The notes beneath the pieces were generated by a model that saw only the letters and a list, made by a program, of their open reading frames with translations, was not told the origin of the DNA and did no database searches. Positions 42,355 through 51,455 of a stretch of DNA of 64,000 bases are shown here, in pieces (position 1 is the stretch's first letter; every line of letters starts with the position of its first letter). The DNA comes from JAWMQL01 sp033283165 (GTDB taxonomy: Bacteria > Pseudomonadota > Gammaproteobacteria > Pseudomonadales > Halieaceae): positions 124,001 through 188,000 of the forward strand of contig JAWMQL010000006.1 of the NCBI GenBank assembly GCA_033283165.1. Direction: 5' to 3'. A program made the position numbers and the translations under genes.

Positions 42355-43539
42355 ATGAGTGCCCGGATACCCCGGTCCCCTGAGGACGATTACAGCGCCG
42401 ACATCATTCGTCAGCGCCAGGAATTCATTGAGCAACAGACCGGAGCCAGCCTGGATCACACCCGCCAGTATTCCTTCGACCCCAAAGACATGGCGGGTAA
42501 TATCGAGAACCTGTTCGGGGTGGCCCAGGTGCCCATTGGCCTGGCCGGGCCGCTGCTGATGGACGGCGAACACGCCAGCGGTGAGTTCTACGTACCCATG
42601 GCCACCGTCGAGGGCACCATGCTGGCCAGCTACAACCGCGGCATGGCGGTGATCCGTGATGCGGGCGGTGTGAAAACCACCGTCTCAGGCGAGGCCATGC
42701 AGCGCGCACCGGTATTCATCTTTCGGGATGCCCGCGACGCCCGGGACTTCGAACTGTGGCTGGTGGAGAACTTCGAGCAGATCAAGGCGGTGGCAGAGAG
42801 CACCACCTCGGTGGGCAAGCTGAACGAAATCGAGCACTACCACGCGCACCAGTTCATCTTCAGCCGCTTCGACTACAGTACCGGCGACGCGGCCGGCCAG
42901 AACATGACCAGCCGGGCCACCTTCGCGGCCTGCGAGTGGATTCAGCAGAATTATCCCAAACTGCGCCACTACATGCTGTCCGGCAACTTCGATACCGAGA
43001 AAAAGACCTCCTACGTGAACCTCCTCAAGGGTCGCGGTCGCCGGGTCACGGCGGAGATCACCATACCGCGGCAGGTGCTGATCGACCGCTTGCGCATTAC
43101 CCCGGAGCAGATGCATTACGGGCAGGGGGTCAGCAGTGTCAGTACCTTCCTCGCCGGCGCCTCCAGCAACGCCGCACACCCGGCCAACGGACTCGCGGCC
43201 CTGTACCTGGCGACTGGCCAGGACATCGCCAATATCGGGGAGTCCAACCAGTGCACCATCTATAACAAGGTGACCCGCGGCGGCGATTACTTTTTCTCCA
43301 TTACTTTGCCGGCCCTGATCCTGGCCACGTACGGAGGCGGGACAGGCCTGCCCACCCAGCGCGAATGCCTGGAGATCATGGGCTGCTACGGCGCCGGCAA
43401 GGCGCTCAAACTGGCGGAGATCGCCGCCGCCCTGACCGTGGCGGGGGAACTGTCCCTGGGGGCCGCCACCCGGGTAGACCGGGAAACCCGCACCAACGAG
43501 TGGGTGGATGCCCACGAGAAGCTGGGTCGCAACCGCTGA
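42355..43539 (+). CDS. Hydroxymethylglutaryl-CoA reductase
   Basis: Interconverts HMG-CoA and mevalonate with NAD(P)H. The 394-residue protein shows ENLFGVAQVPIGLAGPLL (51-68) for substrate binding, the catalytic Glu in ATVEGTMLAS (E86), Lys in DTEKKTSYVN (K216 or K217), Asp in TGQDIANIGES (D290) and a C-terminal catalytic His in AHEKLGRNR (H387). GDAAGQNMTS matches the nucleotide-binding stretch, and GGGTGLPTQ the family core. An AAGGAG ribosome site precedes ATG. The family is uncommon in gammaproteobacteria, and no other mevalonate or leucine/HMG-CoA gene is close. The class (I or II) cannot be settled by eye. Confidence 0.92.
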   Translation: MSARIPRSPEDDYSADIIRQRQEFIEQQTGASLDHTRQYSFDPKDMAGNIENLFGVAQVPIGLAGPLLMDGEHASGEFYVPMATVEGTMLASYNRGMAVIRDAGGVKTTVSGEAMQRAPVFIFRDARDARDFELWLVENFEQIKAVAESTTSVGKLNEIEHYHAHQFIFSRFDYSTGDAAGQNMTSRATFAACEWIQQNYPKLRHYMLSGNFDTEKKTSYVNLLKGRGRRVTAEITIPRQVLIDRLRITPEQMHYGQGVSSVSTFLAGASSNAAHPANGLAALYLATGQDIANIGESNQCTIYNKVTRGGDYFFSITLPALILATYGGGTGLPTQRECLEIMGCYGAGKALKLAEIAAALTVAGELSLGAATRVDRETRTNEWVDAHEKLGRNR

Positions 43540-43551
43540 GGGGGCCGGACC

Positions 43552-44535
43552 ATGACCGTGCAACGCCGCTATGTGTCCGTGGACCCGGACAACCAGGAAC
43601 TGTCCATTGCCACCGATCAGATACCGGGGCCGGGCCCGGGGCAGATCCTGATCCGGGTTGCCGCGGCGGGTCTCAATCGCGCCGACCTGCTGCAGCGCAT
43701 GGGCCTTTACCCACCGCCGGAAGACGCCTCACCGGTGCTCGGCCTGGAAGTGGCTGGAGAGGTCCAGGCCCTGGGCGCCGACGTCAGCGGCTGGGACCTG
43801 GGGGACCCGATCTGCGCCCTGACCCACGGCGGCGGTTACGCAGACCACGCGGTCGCCCCGGTGGGACAGTGTTTCCGGGTGCCGGCGGGTTTTTCCATGG
43901 CAGAGGCAGCGGCCCTGCCAGAGGCCCTGTTGACCGTGTGGCACAACCTGTACCAGCGCGGCAACCTGCAGGCCGGGCAGAAGGTCCTGATCCACGGCGG
44001 CGCCAGCGGCATCGGTACCCTGGGCATCCAGATGGCCCACGCCCTGGGCTCGGAGGTCTACACCACCGCGGGCACCCCGGAGAAATGCGCGCGGCTGGAA
44101 CAGCTGGGTGCCCGCCGCGCCTTCAATTACAATGAGGAGGATTTCGAGCAGTCGATGGCGGAGCTGGGCTTGAAGGGCGCCATTCACGTCATCCTCGATA
44201 TGGTGGGTGGCGACTACATCCAGAAAAACATCGAGGTCGCCGCCCCCGAGGGCCGCATCGTCAATATCGCCTTCCAGCGCGGCTTCACGGCCGAGGTCAA
44301 TTTCGCGCCGCTGCTGATGAAGCGCCTGACCCTGACCGGCTCCACACTACGAGCGCAGAGCTTTGCGCAGAAAGCGGTAATGAAGGAGGAAATTCTCGAG
44401 CGGGTCTGGCCCTACCTGGAGGACGGCAGCATTCGCCCGGTAGTACACCAGTGTTTCCCACTGGCCGAGGCCGCGGCCGCCCATGCACTGATGCAAAGCG
44501 GTGCGCATACCGGCAAGATTATCCTCACCACCTGA
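43552..44535 (+). CDS. NAD(P)H-quinone oxidoreductase of the zinc-less MDR (PIG3-like) group
   Basis: A 327-residue medium-chain dehydrogenase/reductase. It lacks zinc ligands and has the quinone-reductase pattern AAGLNRADLLQRMGLYPPP (about 38-56), LGLEVAGEVQALG, the nucleotide-binding loop VLIHGGASGIGTLGIQMAHALG and GGDYIQKN. The enzyme probably reduces quinones or enones using NADPH. ATG 43552 lies 12 bases after HMG-CoA reductase, suggesting co-transcription. I cannot tell the natural substrate. Confidence 0.92.
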   Translation: MTVQRRYVSVDPDNQELSIATDQIPGPGPGQILIRVAAAGLNRADLLQRMGLYPPPEDASPVLGLEVAGEVQALGADVSGWDLGDPICALTHGGGYADHAVAPVGQCFRVPAGFSMAEAAALPEALLTVWHNLYQRGNLQAGQKVLIHGGASGIGTLGIQMAHALGSEVYTTAGTPEKCARLEQLGARRAFNYNEEDFEQSMAELGLKGAIHVILDMVGGDYIQKNIEVAAPEGRIVNIAFQRGFTAEVNFAPLLMKRLTLTGSTLRAQSFAQKAVMKEEILERVWPYLEDGSIRPVVHQCFPLAEAAAAHALMQSGAHTGKIILTT

Positions 44536-44619
44536 ACCGGCCATTCGCCCAACTTCCGACAGCCACGTGCGCAGTGCCGCGCTGACACCGGACTGGCCGT
44601 AATGAACAAGGAGAATTCA

Positions 44620-45369
44620 ATGCAGCGATTTGAAAACAAGGTAGCACTGGTCACCGGCGCCGGTTCCGGCATCGGCCGGGCGACGGCGCGACGACTGGCC
44701 AGCGAGGGGGCCCGGGTCATGCTGGCGGATATCAGTGCGCAGGGCCTGGCCGGGACCAGCGCGGCCATGCCCGACGGCAGCGAGTTCAGCGAGGTGCTGG
44801 CGGATGTGAGCGACTCCGCCAGCTGCGACGCGGCCGTGGCTGCCTGCATCGAGACTTTCGGCGGCCTGGACATATTGTGCAATATCGCCGGGATCGCCAT
44901 GTGCGAGCACATGGCCCAGACCAGTGACGAGCAGTGGCGACGGATGGTGAGCATCAACCTCGACGGTGTGTTCTACATGTGCCGCGCGGCGATACCGCAC
45001 TTGATCGAGCGGCGCGGGAATATCGTCAACATGTCATCCAGCGCCGGCCTGGTGGGCCAGGCCTATAACTCCGCGTACTGCGCCACCAAGGCCGGTGTCC
45101 TGATGTTCAGCAAGTCGCTGGCCATCGAATACTCCCGGCAGGGTGTGCGCGTCAACGCGGTATGCCCGGGCATGGTGAAAACCCCGCTGACCGATAATTT
45201 TTCGGCGCCCGCAGACGCGGACATGGCCCTGATGGCCCGGCTGAATCCGTTGCTGGACGGCGCGGAGCCGGAGGAAATCGCCGCCGCGGTCAGTTACCTG
45301 GCCTCGGATGAAGCCAGGTTCGTGACCGGTGCGGCGCTACCCATCGATGGCGCCCAGACGGCCGGCTGA
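44620..45369 (+). CDS. SDR-family oxidoreductase
   Basis: A 249-residue short-chain dehydrogenase. It has VTGAGSGIGRATA (11-23), NIAGIA (about 88), the catalytic Ser in NMSSSAGLVG, the YCATK active-site motif, and a normal C-terminal TGAALPIDGAQTAG. The ATG at 44620 is preceded by AAGGAG with a six-base spacing, so the ATG six codons earlier (44602) is unlikely. It ends just before the second palindromic element. No pathway can be assigned beyond redox chemistry of a hydroxy/keto compound. Confidence 0.92.
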   Translation: MQRFENKVALVTGAGSGIGRATARRLASEGARVMLADISAQGLAGTSAAMPDGSEFSEVLADVSDSASCDAAVAACIETFGGLDILCNIAGIAMCEHMAQTSDEQWRRMVSINLDGVFYMCRAAIPHLIERRGNIVNMSSSAGLVGQAYNSAYCATKAGVLMFSKSLAIEYSRQGVRVNAVCPGMVKTPLTDNFSAPADADMALMARLNPLLDGAEPEEIAAAVSYLASDEARFVTGAALPIDGAQTAG

Positions 45370-45370
45370 A

Positions 45371-45475
45371 AATTTCGGGGACAGTTTACTTAATTAATTT
45401 CGGGGACAGTTTACTTAATTCCTGTGAAGCTGGAATTAAGTAAACTGTCCCCGAAATTGTGTCCCCGAAATTGTC
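45371..45475. repeat. Palindromic element, copy 2 (tandem plus inverted GGGGACAGTTTACTT)
   Basis: Two direct copies of the same 25-base unit (45371-45395 and 45396-45420) are followed after a 13-base spacer by one perfect inverted copy (45434-45458), then a further fragment TGTCCCCGAAATTGTC. The core GGGGACAGTTTACTT is shared with copies 1 and 3. It separates two convergent genes (ending at 45369 and 45476). The extra direct unit looks like a local duplication of half the element. Confidence 0.9.
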
Positions 45476-47014
45476 TTACTGACCCGCGTTGGCCCGCATC
45501 TGCAACATCTGTTGCATCTGCTGCATCAGTTTGTCGATGCTGAAGCTGGCCGTAGCCTGGCGCGGAGGAAACTCGCGGAAGGTCGCCAGCCACTTGCCCA
45601 CTTCCTGCTGGGTGGGCACGAACAGCCACAGCTGGTCACCGAAGAACCGGGTGTACAGGCCTGAATCCAGGGACTCCTCGTAGGGGTCCGAGCGCAGGTG
45701 AATCGCGCGCGGAAAATTCAGTGCCTCCCGGGGGCCCGACCAGCCATCCCAGGCCACCGCAAAGTGAATTTTCCAGTCATTCCAGCGGATCGCGTTCAGG
45801 TTGGCGTTGTCATCGAAATAAAAGATGGTGGAACGCGCACCAGGACCCTCGCCCGACAGCAGCGCGCTCTGGTCGTAACCGTCCAGGTGCACCCTGTAGG
45901 TCTTGTCCCCGGCCCGGTGTCCACTTTTCAGCCTGGCAACGATGTCCTGTTCACCCGCGGCGGTCATCAGGGTGGGCAACCAGTCCTGGTGGGAGAAGAT
46001 GTCGTTGATGACCCGCCCGGGTTCCACCACCCCCGGCCACCTGATCAGCGCGGGCACCCGGAAACCGCCCTCCCAGGTCGAGCCCTTTTCACCGCGGAAG
46101 GGTTCGGCGCCACCGTCCGGATAGGTGTTGGTCTGGGAGCCGTTGTCAGTGCTGTAGATCACAATGGTATTGTCGGCGATGCCCAGTTCATCCAGCTTGT
46201 CCAGTAACTGGCCCACGTGGTGGTCATGCTCCATCAGGCCATCGGCATACAGGCCATAGCCGGACTTGCCGTCCCACTCCGGCGCCAGCCGGGTCCACAC
46301 GTGCATACGGGTGGCATTGAACCAGACGAAAAAGGGTTTACCCTCGCGGTGCGCCTTGTCCATGAACTTGAGCGAGGCGTCGGTGAATTCCTGGTCCACG
46401 GTTTCCATCCGCTTGCGGGTCAGGGGACCCGTATCCTCGATCTTGCCGTCGGCATAAGAGTGAATGACTCCGCGCGGGGCGTAGCGTTTGCGGAAGGCCG
46501 GGTCCCTGGGGTAGAAGTAGGTTTCGGGTTCCTCCTCCGCATTGAGGTGGTACAGGTTGCCGAAAAACTCGTCGAAGCCGTGATTGCTGGGCAGAAACTC
46601 ATCCTTGTCCCCCAGGTGATTCTTGCCAAACTGACCCGAGGTATAGCCCAGCGGCCTGAGCAGCTCGGCCAGGGTCGGGTCCTCCGGCCGCAGGCCGACA
46701 TCCGCCCCGGGCAAACCCACCTTGAGCAGGCCCGTACGCAGGGGGTGCTGACCGGTGATAAACGCCGAGCGCCCGGCGGTACAGCTCTGCTCACCGTAGT
46801 AATCGGTGAACATGGCGCCTTCCTGCGCAATGCGATCGATGTTGGGGGTGCGTCCGCCCAGCATGCCGCGGTGGTAAACGCTGAGATTTGACCAGCCGAT
46901 ATCATCACCCCAGATCACCAGGATATTGGGCCTGGCGGTTTTGGCCTGGGTCACAGTGGCCGCCAGGCCCAGTAACAGGACTGCCAGGCCGCGCAGGATT
47001 ACAGAGAGATTCAT
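45476..47014 (-). CDS. Secreted type I sulfatase (arylsulfatase family)
   Basis: A 512-residue exported sulfatase. The signal peptide ends near residue 24 (VTQA). Metal-binding VIWGDDIGWSNLS follows, and the formylglycine site is C78-TAG-R82, the C-x-A-x-R variant. Further on are GKNHLGDKDE, DNGSQTNTYPDGGAEPFRG and GSTWEGGFRVP. Its C-terminus is Met/Gln-rich (DKLMQQMQQMLQMRANAG). It differs from the sulfatase at 6324 and lies alone between a repeat and the nap operon, with a separate 122-base upstream gap. Substrate unknown. Confidence 0.93.
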   Translation of the reverse strand: MNLSVILRGLAVLLLGLAATVTQAKTARPNILVIWGDDIGWSNLSVYHRGMLGGRTPNIDRIAQEGAMFTDYYGEQSCTAGRSAFITGQHPLRTGLLKVGLPGADVGLRPEDPTLAELLRPLGYTSGQFGKNHLGDKDEFLPSNHGFDEFFGNLYHLNAEEEPETYFYPRDPAFRKRYAPRGVIHSYADGKIEDTGPLTRKRMETVDQEFTDASLKFMDKAHREGKPFFVWFNATRMHVWTRLAPEWDGKSGYGLYADGLMEHDHHVGQLLDKLDELGIADNTIVIYSTDNGSQTNTYPDGGAEPFRGEKGSTWEGGFRVPALIRWPGVVEPGRVINDIFSHQDWLPTLMTAAGEQDIVARLKSGHRAGDKTYRVHLDGYDQSALLSGEGPGARSTIFYFDDNANLNAIRWNDWKIHFAVAWDGWSGPREALNFPRAIHLRSDPYEESLDSGLYTRFFGDQLWLFVPTQQEVGKWLATFREFPPRQATASFSIDKLMQQMQQMLQMRANAGQ

Positions 47015-47099
47015 AGCCTATTCCCCCGGAAAAGCTGTTTTCAGGACGGTACAGCCTAACCGGCTGATGCCGGCGCGGAATGACCGCAGGGGTCAAAAT

Positions 47100-47120
47100 A
47101 GGGGACCATTCAGGGCCCCT
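47100..47120 (-). terminator. Candidate intrinsic terminator after napC
   Basis: On the minus strand, 17 bases after the napC stop, AGGGG and CCCCT arms with an interior mismatch form a hairpin followed by ATTTTG. The T-run is short, so termination may be partial. The arm also resembles part of the GGGGAC palindromes, so it may be a decayed copy of that element. Confidence 0.35.
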
Positions 47121-47136
47121 GTTTCATTTTATCCTG

Positions 47137-47730
47137 TCAGTCATCCCAGCCGGGCACGCCGGACATGTCGGGCAACTCGTGGGCGATGCCCTTGTGGCAG
47201 TCGATACAGGTCTTGTCGCCGCTGGCCAGCGAGGTGGAGTGCTGGTTCGATGCCCGGGGCGATTGCTTGGTGAAATCCATGTAATCGAAGTCGTGACAGT
47301 TGCGACACTCCAGGGAGTCATTGGCCTTGAGCCGGGCCCATTCGTGCTGGGCCAGTTCCAGGCGTTTGTCGAGAAATTTTTCCCGCGTGTTGATCGTGCC
47401 GAAGATCTTGCCCCAGACTTCCTTGGAGGCCTGCATCTTGCGCGCCATCTTGTGGGTCCAGTCGTGCGGTACATGACAGTCTGAACACTTGGCCCGCACC
47501 CCGGAACGGTTGCTGAAGTGGATGGTGTACTGGAGTTCCGCGTAGACGTTTTCGCGCATCTCATGGCAACCGGTACAGAACATCTCGGTGTTGGTGAACT
47601 CCAGCACCGTATTGAAGCCGCCCCAGAAGATGATACCCATGGCAAAACCGCCCAGGGTCAGGAAACCCAGGCTGAAATGTTTGCTGGGCCGACGCAAGGT
47701 AGCCCAGTAGCGCTTGATTCTCTCGATCAC
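47137..47730 (-). CDS. napC: NapC/NirT-family tetraheme cytochrome c
   Basis: Takes electrons from quinol at the inner membrane and passes them to NapAB. The 197-residue protein has one N-terminal membrane anchor (FLTLGGFAMGIIFWGGFNTV, about 23-42) and four heme sites: CTGCH, CSDCH, CRNCH and CIDCH. The first is followed by EMRENV, as usual in NapC. It is the last gene of the nap operon, 17 bases after napB. No napG/napH genes are present, so NapC is the likely only quinol link here. Confidence 0.96.
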   Translation of the reverse strand: MIERIKRYWATLRRPSKHFSLGFLTLGGFAMGIIFWGGFNTVLEFTNTEMFCTGCHEMRENVYAELQYTIHFSNRSGVRAKCSDCHVPHDWTHKMARKMQASKEVWGKIFGTINTREKFLDKRLELAQHEWARLKANDSLECRNCHDFDYMDFTKQSPRASNQHSTSLASGDKTCIDCHKGIAHELPDMSGVPGWDD

Positions 47731-47747
47731 GTCGCGTCCTCCGGGCT

Positions 47748-48191
47748 TTATTTCGCTTTACGCAGCAGCGAGTCAATGTCCTCGAACTCATTGCCTACCA
47801 GTGACCTGGCATCGGTTTGCACCACGTGGCATTGCTCGCAGAAATAGCGGCGCGGTGATACGTCGGCCAGGAAGTTGCCGTCCCGGTCCTGGTAGTGGGT
47901 CACCGAGATCATCGGCGCCTGGCTCTCGCCAGTCTGCTTTCGACTGTGACAGGACAGGCACTTGTTGGAGTTCAGGTCCACCCGGTAGTCACGGATCTTG
48001 TGTGGGATTGTGGGTGGCTGCATGGGGTAGGCCCGGGGCCGCTTGATATCACGGTTGTCGACGTTAGCCAGGCGTGGCGGTTCTTTTTCCGTATCGATGG
48101 CGGCGCCGCGCAGGGTGGCTATTTCATCGTCGGCCACGGCGAAACCGGTCACCAGCAGCAGGCAAGCCAGGACTGCAATCCATTTGTTCAT
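47748..48191 (-). CDS. napB: Periplasmic nitrate reductase diheme subunit NapB
   Basis: A 147-residue exported diheme cytochrome that passes electrons from NapC to NapA. The signal peptide is about 1-20 (LACLLLVTGFAVA). Two heme sites, CLSCH and CEQCH, are separated by about 38 residues, and PPTIPHKIRDYRVDLNSN before the first heme is the NapB signature. ATG 48191 follows GGAGGA; the frame extends upstream but without a need. It lies 11 bases after napA. Confidence 0.95.
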   Translation of the reverse strand: MNKWIAVLACLLLVTGFAVADDEIATLRGAAIDTEKEPPRLANVDNRDIKRPRAYPMQPPTIPHKIRDYRVDLNSNKCLSCHSRKQTGESQAPMISVTHYQDRDGNFLADVSPRRYFCEQCHVVQTDARSLVGNEFEDIDSLLRKAK

Positions 48192-48202
48192 GATATGTCC
48201 TC

Positions 48203-50698
48203 CTATGCCTTGCGAACCTTGACGGCGCACTTCTTGAAGTCGGTTTCCTTGGACAGGGGATCGGTGGCGTCCAGGGTCAATTTGTTGACCAGCTGACTGG
48301 CATCGAACCAGGGCATGAACACCAGCCCCTCGGGTACCCGGTTGCGGCCGCGGGTCTCAAGCCGGGTGCGCAGCCTGCCGCGACGGGATTCCACGATCAC
48401 CTCGTCACCGCGCCGCATATTGCGCTTGCGGGCGTCGGCGGGGTGCATGAACACCACGGCATTGGGAAAAGCACTGTTGAGCTCCGGAACCCGCCGGGTC
48501 ATGGAACCGGAGTGCCAGTGCTCCAACACCCGCCCGGTCGACAGCCACAGGTCGAACTCCTCGTCCGGCGACTCGGCGGCGGGCTCATAGGGCAGCGCGA
48601 AAATCACCGCCCTGCCGTCGGGTTTGCCATAGAACTGCCAGCCGGTACCGGGTTCCACGTAAGGGTCGGAGCCCTCCCTGAAACGCCACCGGGTCTCCTT
48701 GCCGTCCACCACCGGCCAGCGCAGTCCGCGGTTGGCGTGGTAGTTGTCAAAATCATCGAGGTCGTGAGCCTTGCCGCGGCCGAAGCTCGCGTACTCCTCG
48801 AACAGGCCCTTCTGCAGGTAAAAGCCGAACTCCCGGGACTCCTGGTTGCCATAGGCCTCGTCCATGTCGGACAGGGGGTAGCGGTCCACCTGTCCATTGC
48901 GGTACAGCACTTCGTACAAAGTCTTGCCCCTGTACGCCGGGTTGGCTTCGAGAATTTCCGCCGGCCACACCTCGTCCGTCCTGAAACGCCTGGAAAACTC
49001 CACCAGCTGCCACAGGTCGGACTTTGACTCACCGGGCGCCTCGACCAGTTGATGCCAGAACTGGGTGCGGCGCTCGGCGTTACCGTAGGCCCCCTCCTTC
49101 TCAACCCACATGGCCGTAGGCAGGATCAGGTCCGCGGCCTGGGCGGTGACGGTGGGATAGGCATCGGACACCACGATGAAATTGTCCGGGTTGCGGTAGC
49201 CCGGCAGGGTCTCCTCGTTCAGGTTGGGACCTGCCTGCACGTTGTTGTTCACCTGCACCCAGTAGGCGTTGATCTCGCCGTCCTTCAACTTGCGGTTCTG
49301 CAGTACCGCGTGGGCACCCACCCAGCCGGGAATGACGCCCTCGGGCAGCTTCCACTTCTTCTCCGCAATCTTGCGGTGCTCCGGATTGTTGACCACCATG
49401 TCCGCAGGCAGGCGATGGGAGAATGTGCCCACTTCCCGTGCCGTGCCACAGGCCGAGGGCTGGCCGGTCAGGGAAAAGGGGCTGTTGCCCGGCTCCGAAA
49501 TTTTCCCGGTGAGCAGGTGTATGTTGTACACCAGGTTGTTACACCAGACACCGCGGGTGTGCTGGTTGAAGCCCATGGTCCAGAGGGACATGACCTTGAC
49601 GTCCGGGTCGGCGTACAGCCTGGCCAGTTCCAGCAGGCGCTCCTGCGGTACCCCGGACAGCTTCGACACGTAATCCAGGTCATACCGGGCGACATAGGCC
49701 TTGTACTCATCGAAACTCATGGGCTCTGAGCCGCCGGCCTTGTCTGCATTCTTCGCGGCCTGCTCCAGCGGGTGTTCCGGGCGCAGACCGTAGCCGATAT
49801 CGTCGTTCCCGCGGCGGAAATTGACGTGCTTGCTGACGAACTCCTCGTTCACCGAGCCACTCTCGATGATGTAGTGGGCGATGTAGTTGAGGATTGCCAG
49901 GTCAGTCTGGGGGGTGAACACCAGGGGCACGTCGGCCAGTTCGAAGGATCGGTGTTCGAAGGTGGATAGCACCGCCACTTTCACGTGCGGGTGGCTCAGC
50001 CGTCGGTCGGTGATGCGGGTCCACAGTATGGGGTGCATCTCGGCCATATTAGAGCCCCATAACACGAAAGCGTCGGCGTGCTCCATGTCGTCATAACAGC
50101 CCATCGGCTCGTCGATCCCGAAGGTGCGCATGAAGCCGCCTACTGCTGAGGCCATGCAGTGCCGGGCATTGGGGTCGATGTTATTGGAGCGGAAACCGGC
50201 CTTGAACAGCTTGGCGGCGGCATAGCCCTCCCACACGGTCCACTGACCGGAGCCGAACATGCCCACGGCCTCAGGGCCCTTTTCCCTGAGTGCCTTCTTG
50301 AACTTCTCTTCCATGATGTCGAAGGCCTCGTCCCAGGACACCGGTTCGAAGTCGCCGTTCTTGTCATACTTGCCGCCTTTCTTGCGCAACAGCGGCTGGG
50401 TGAGGCGGTCTTCGCCGTACATGATCTTGGACAGGAAGTAGCCCTTGACGCAGTTGAGGCCTTTGTTGACGGGTGAGTTGATATCGCCGTGCGTCGCCAC
50501 CACCCGGTTGTCGCGGGTGGCCACGTTGACACTGCAACCGGTACCGCAGAAGCGGCAGGGGGCCTTGGACCAGGTCAGCCGGGTCTGGTCCTTATCCGTC
50601 ACCAGGTTGGCGGCCTTGCCCGGCGCCGACATGCCGGCGGCAGCCGCGGCCGTGGCAAGCGCATTGGCTTTGATAAACTCCCTGCGATTCGGCTTCAT
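48203..50698 (-). CDS. napA: Periplasmic nitrate reductase catalytic subunit NapA
   Basis: Reduces nitrate to nitrite in the periplasm. The 831-residue molybdoenzyme starts with a Tat signal (NRREFIKANALATAAAAAG), followed by the [4Fe-4S] site CRFCGTGCSVNV and the fourth Cys in GLNCVKGYF (about residue 83). NARHCMASAVGG contains the Cys expected to ligate molybdenum. Typical C-terminal blocks (GRVLEHWHSGSMTRRVPEL, VFMPWFD) bind the second pterin cofactor. Length and order (napEFDABC) match gammaproteobacterial operons. Its chaperone NapD is encoded immediately upstream. Confidence 0.98.
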   Translation of the reverse strand: MKPNRREFIKANALATAAAAAGMSAPGKAANLVTDKDQTRLTWSKAPCRFCGTGCSVNVATRDNRVVATHGDINSPVNKGLNCVKGYFLSKIMYGEDRLTQPLLRKKGGKYDKNGDFEPVSWDEAFDIMEEKFKKALREKGPEAVGMFGSGQWTVWEGYAAAKLFKAGFRSNNIDPNARHCMASAVGGFMRTFGIDEPMGCYDDMEHADAFVLWGSNMAEMHPILWTRITDRRLSHPHVKVAVLSTFEHRSFELADVPLVFTPQTDLAILNYIAHYIIESGSVNEEFVSKHVNFRRGNDDIGYGLRPEHPLEQAAKNADKAGGSEPMSFDEYKAYVARYDLDYVSKLSGVPQERLLELARLYADPDVKVMSLWTMGFNQHTRGVWCNNLVYNIHLLTGKISEPGNSPFSLTGQPSACGTAREVGTFSHRLPADMVVNNPEHRKIAEKKWKLPEGVIPGWVGAHAVLQNRKLKDGEINAYWVQVNNNVQAGPNLNEETLPGYRNPDNFIVVSDAYPTVTAQAADLILPTAMWVEKEGAYGNAERRTQFWHQLVEAPGESKSDLWQLVEFSRRFRTDEVWPAEILEANPAYRGKTLYEVLYRNGQVDRYPLSDMDEAYGNQESREFGFYLQKGLFEEYASFGRGKAHDLDDFDNYHANRGLRWPVVDGKETRWRFREGSDPYVEPGTGWQFYGKPDGRAVIFALPYEPAAESPDEEFDLWLSTGRVLEHWHSGSMTRRVPELNSAFPNAVVFMHPADARKRNMRRGDEVIVESRRGRLRTRLETRGRNRVPEGLVFMPWFDASQLVNKLTLDATDPLSKETDFKKCAVKVRKA

Positions 50699-50717
50699 AA
50701 CTCAGTCCTCGCTAGTC

Positions 50718-50978
50718 TTATTCCACATGGTGATACACCATGCTGGCGTTGATTACGCCAGGTAATTGTTCGATGGCGGTAATGGTCTCCACCAGGGCCC
50801 GCTCTGATTCGAGTTCCAGCAGCGCGACGAACTTGCCACTGGCATCACTGTTGTGCACTTCGACCCCCCGCAGGGCGGCGGTGGCGGTCAGCACCCGGGT
50901 CAGCGCCCGCGGCTGGCAGCGCACCACGAAACTGCTGATGTGACAGATTTCTTTCTCGTCTTCCACGGAATACCTCAC
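50718..50978 (-). CDS. napD: NapA-specific chaperone NapD
   Basis: An 86-residue cytoplasmic protein that binds the NapA Tat signal during cofactor loading. Family features are ICHISSFVVRCQP at the N-terminus, a ferredoxin-like alpha/beta pattern with VEVHNSDASGKFVALLE, and LPGVINASMVYHHVE at the end. The GTG start overlaps the napF stop by four bases; a GTG four codons later would also work. Confidence 0.92.
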   Translation of the reverse strand: MRYSVEDEKEICHISSFVVRCQPRALTRVLTATAALRGVEVHNSDASGKFVALLELESERALVETITAIEQLPGVINASMVYHHVE

Positions 50979-51445
50979 GCCAGGCTGATGGCCTGTACCG
51001 GGCAGGGCGCTACGCAGGCGCCACAGCCGGTACAGGCGTCGGTGTCGATGGCGGGAGCAGGCACGCGGCCCACCGCCAGCGGAAAACGAATAGCGCGGGG
51101 TTCGCAGGCATCCTCACAACTGCGGCACATCACCCCACTGAGCGGCAGACAGGCCTCGGACAGGAAGGCGTGGTAGGTCCAGGGCAGGGACCGACGATCG
51201 GCATCGAACAGGGACTGCTCGCATTGCTCGGTACAGCGGCCGCAAAAGGTGCATTCCCCCCAGCTGAAATCCAGCTGCGGGTACCCTCCATCACCGGCTA
51301 CCAGCACCCCCTCGTCACAGCGCGCAATACAGTCACCGCACCGGGTACAGGCATCGGTAAAGGTCGCCGGGTTTTTCAGCCAGGGGGGGCGCAGTGCAGA
51401 CAGGTTACGGCCACCGCGCAGGAAGGCACGCCGACTGACATCCAT
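50975..51445 (-). CDS. napF: Ferredoxin-type protein NapF
   Basis: A 156-residue iron-sulfur protein involved in NapA maturation. It carries Cys clusters CTRCGDCIARC, CTFCGRCTEQC, CRSCEDAC and CTGCGACVAPC; the third has a shortened pattern, so three or four [4Fe-4S] clusters are likely. MDVSRRAFLRGG at the start resembles a Tat signal but NapF is normally cytoplasmic. The ATG at 51445 is preferred over an in-frame TTG two codons earlier (51451). It lies ten bases after napE. Confidence 0.92.
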   Translation of the reverse strand: MDVSRRAFLRGGRNLSALRPPWLKNPATFTDACTRCGDCIARCDEGVLVAGDGGYPQLDFSWGECTFCGRCTEQCEQSLFDADRRSLPWTYHAFLSEACLPLSGVMCRSCEDACEPRAIRFPLAVGRVPAPAIDTDACTGCGACVAPCPVQAISLA

Positions 51446-51455
51446 GGGCAATGTC

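Noticed and set aside
45371..45475. Repeated 25-base units considered as a short CRISPR array
   Set aside because: The direct units have no spacer between them, one unit is inverted, and no cas genes are near. It is a palindromic element.
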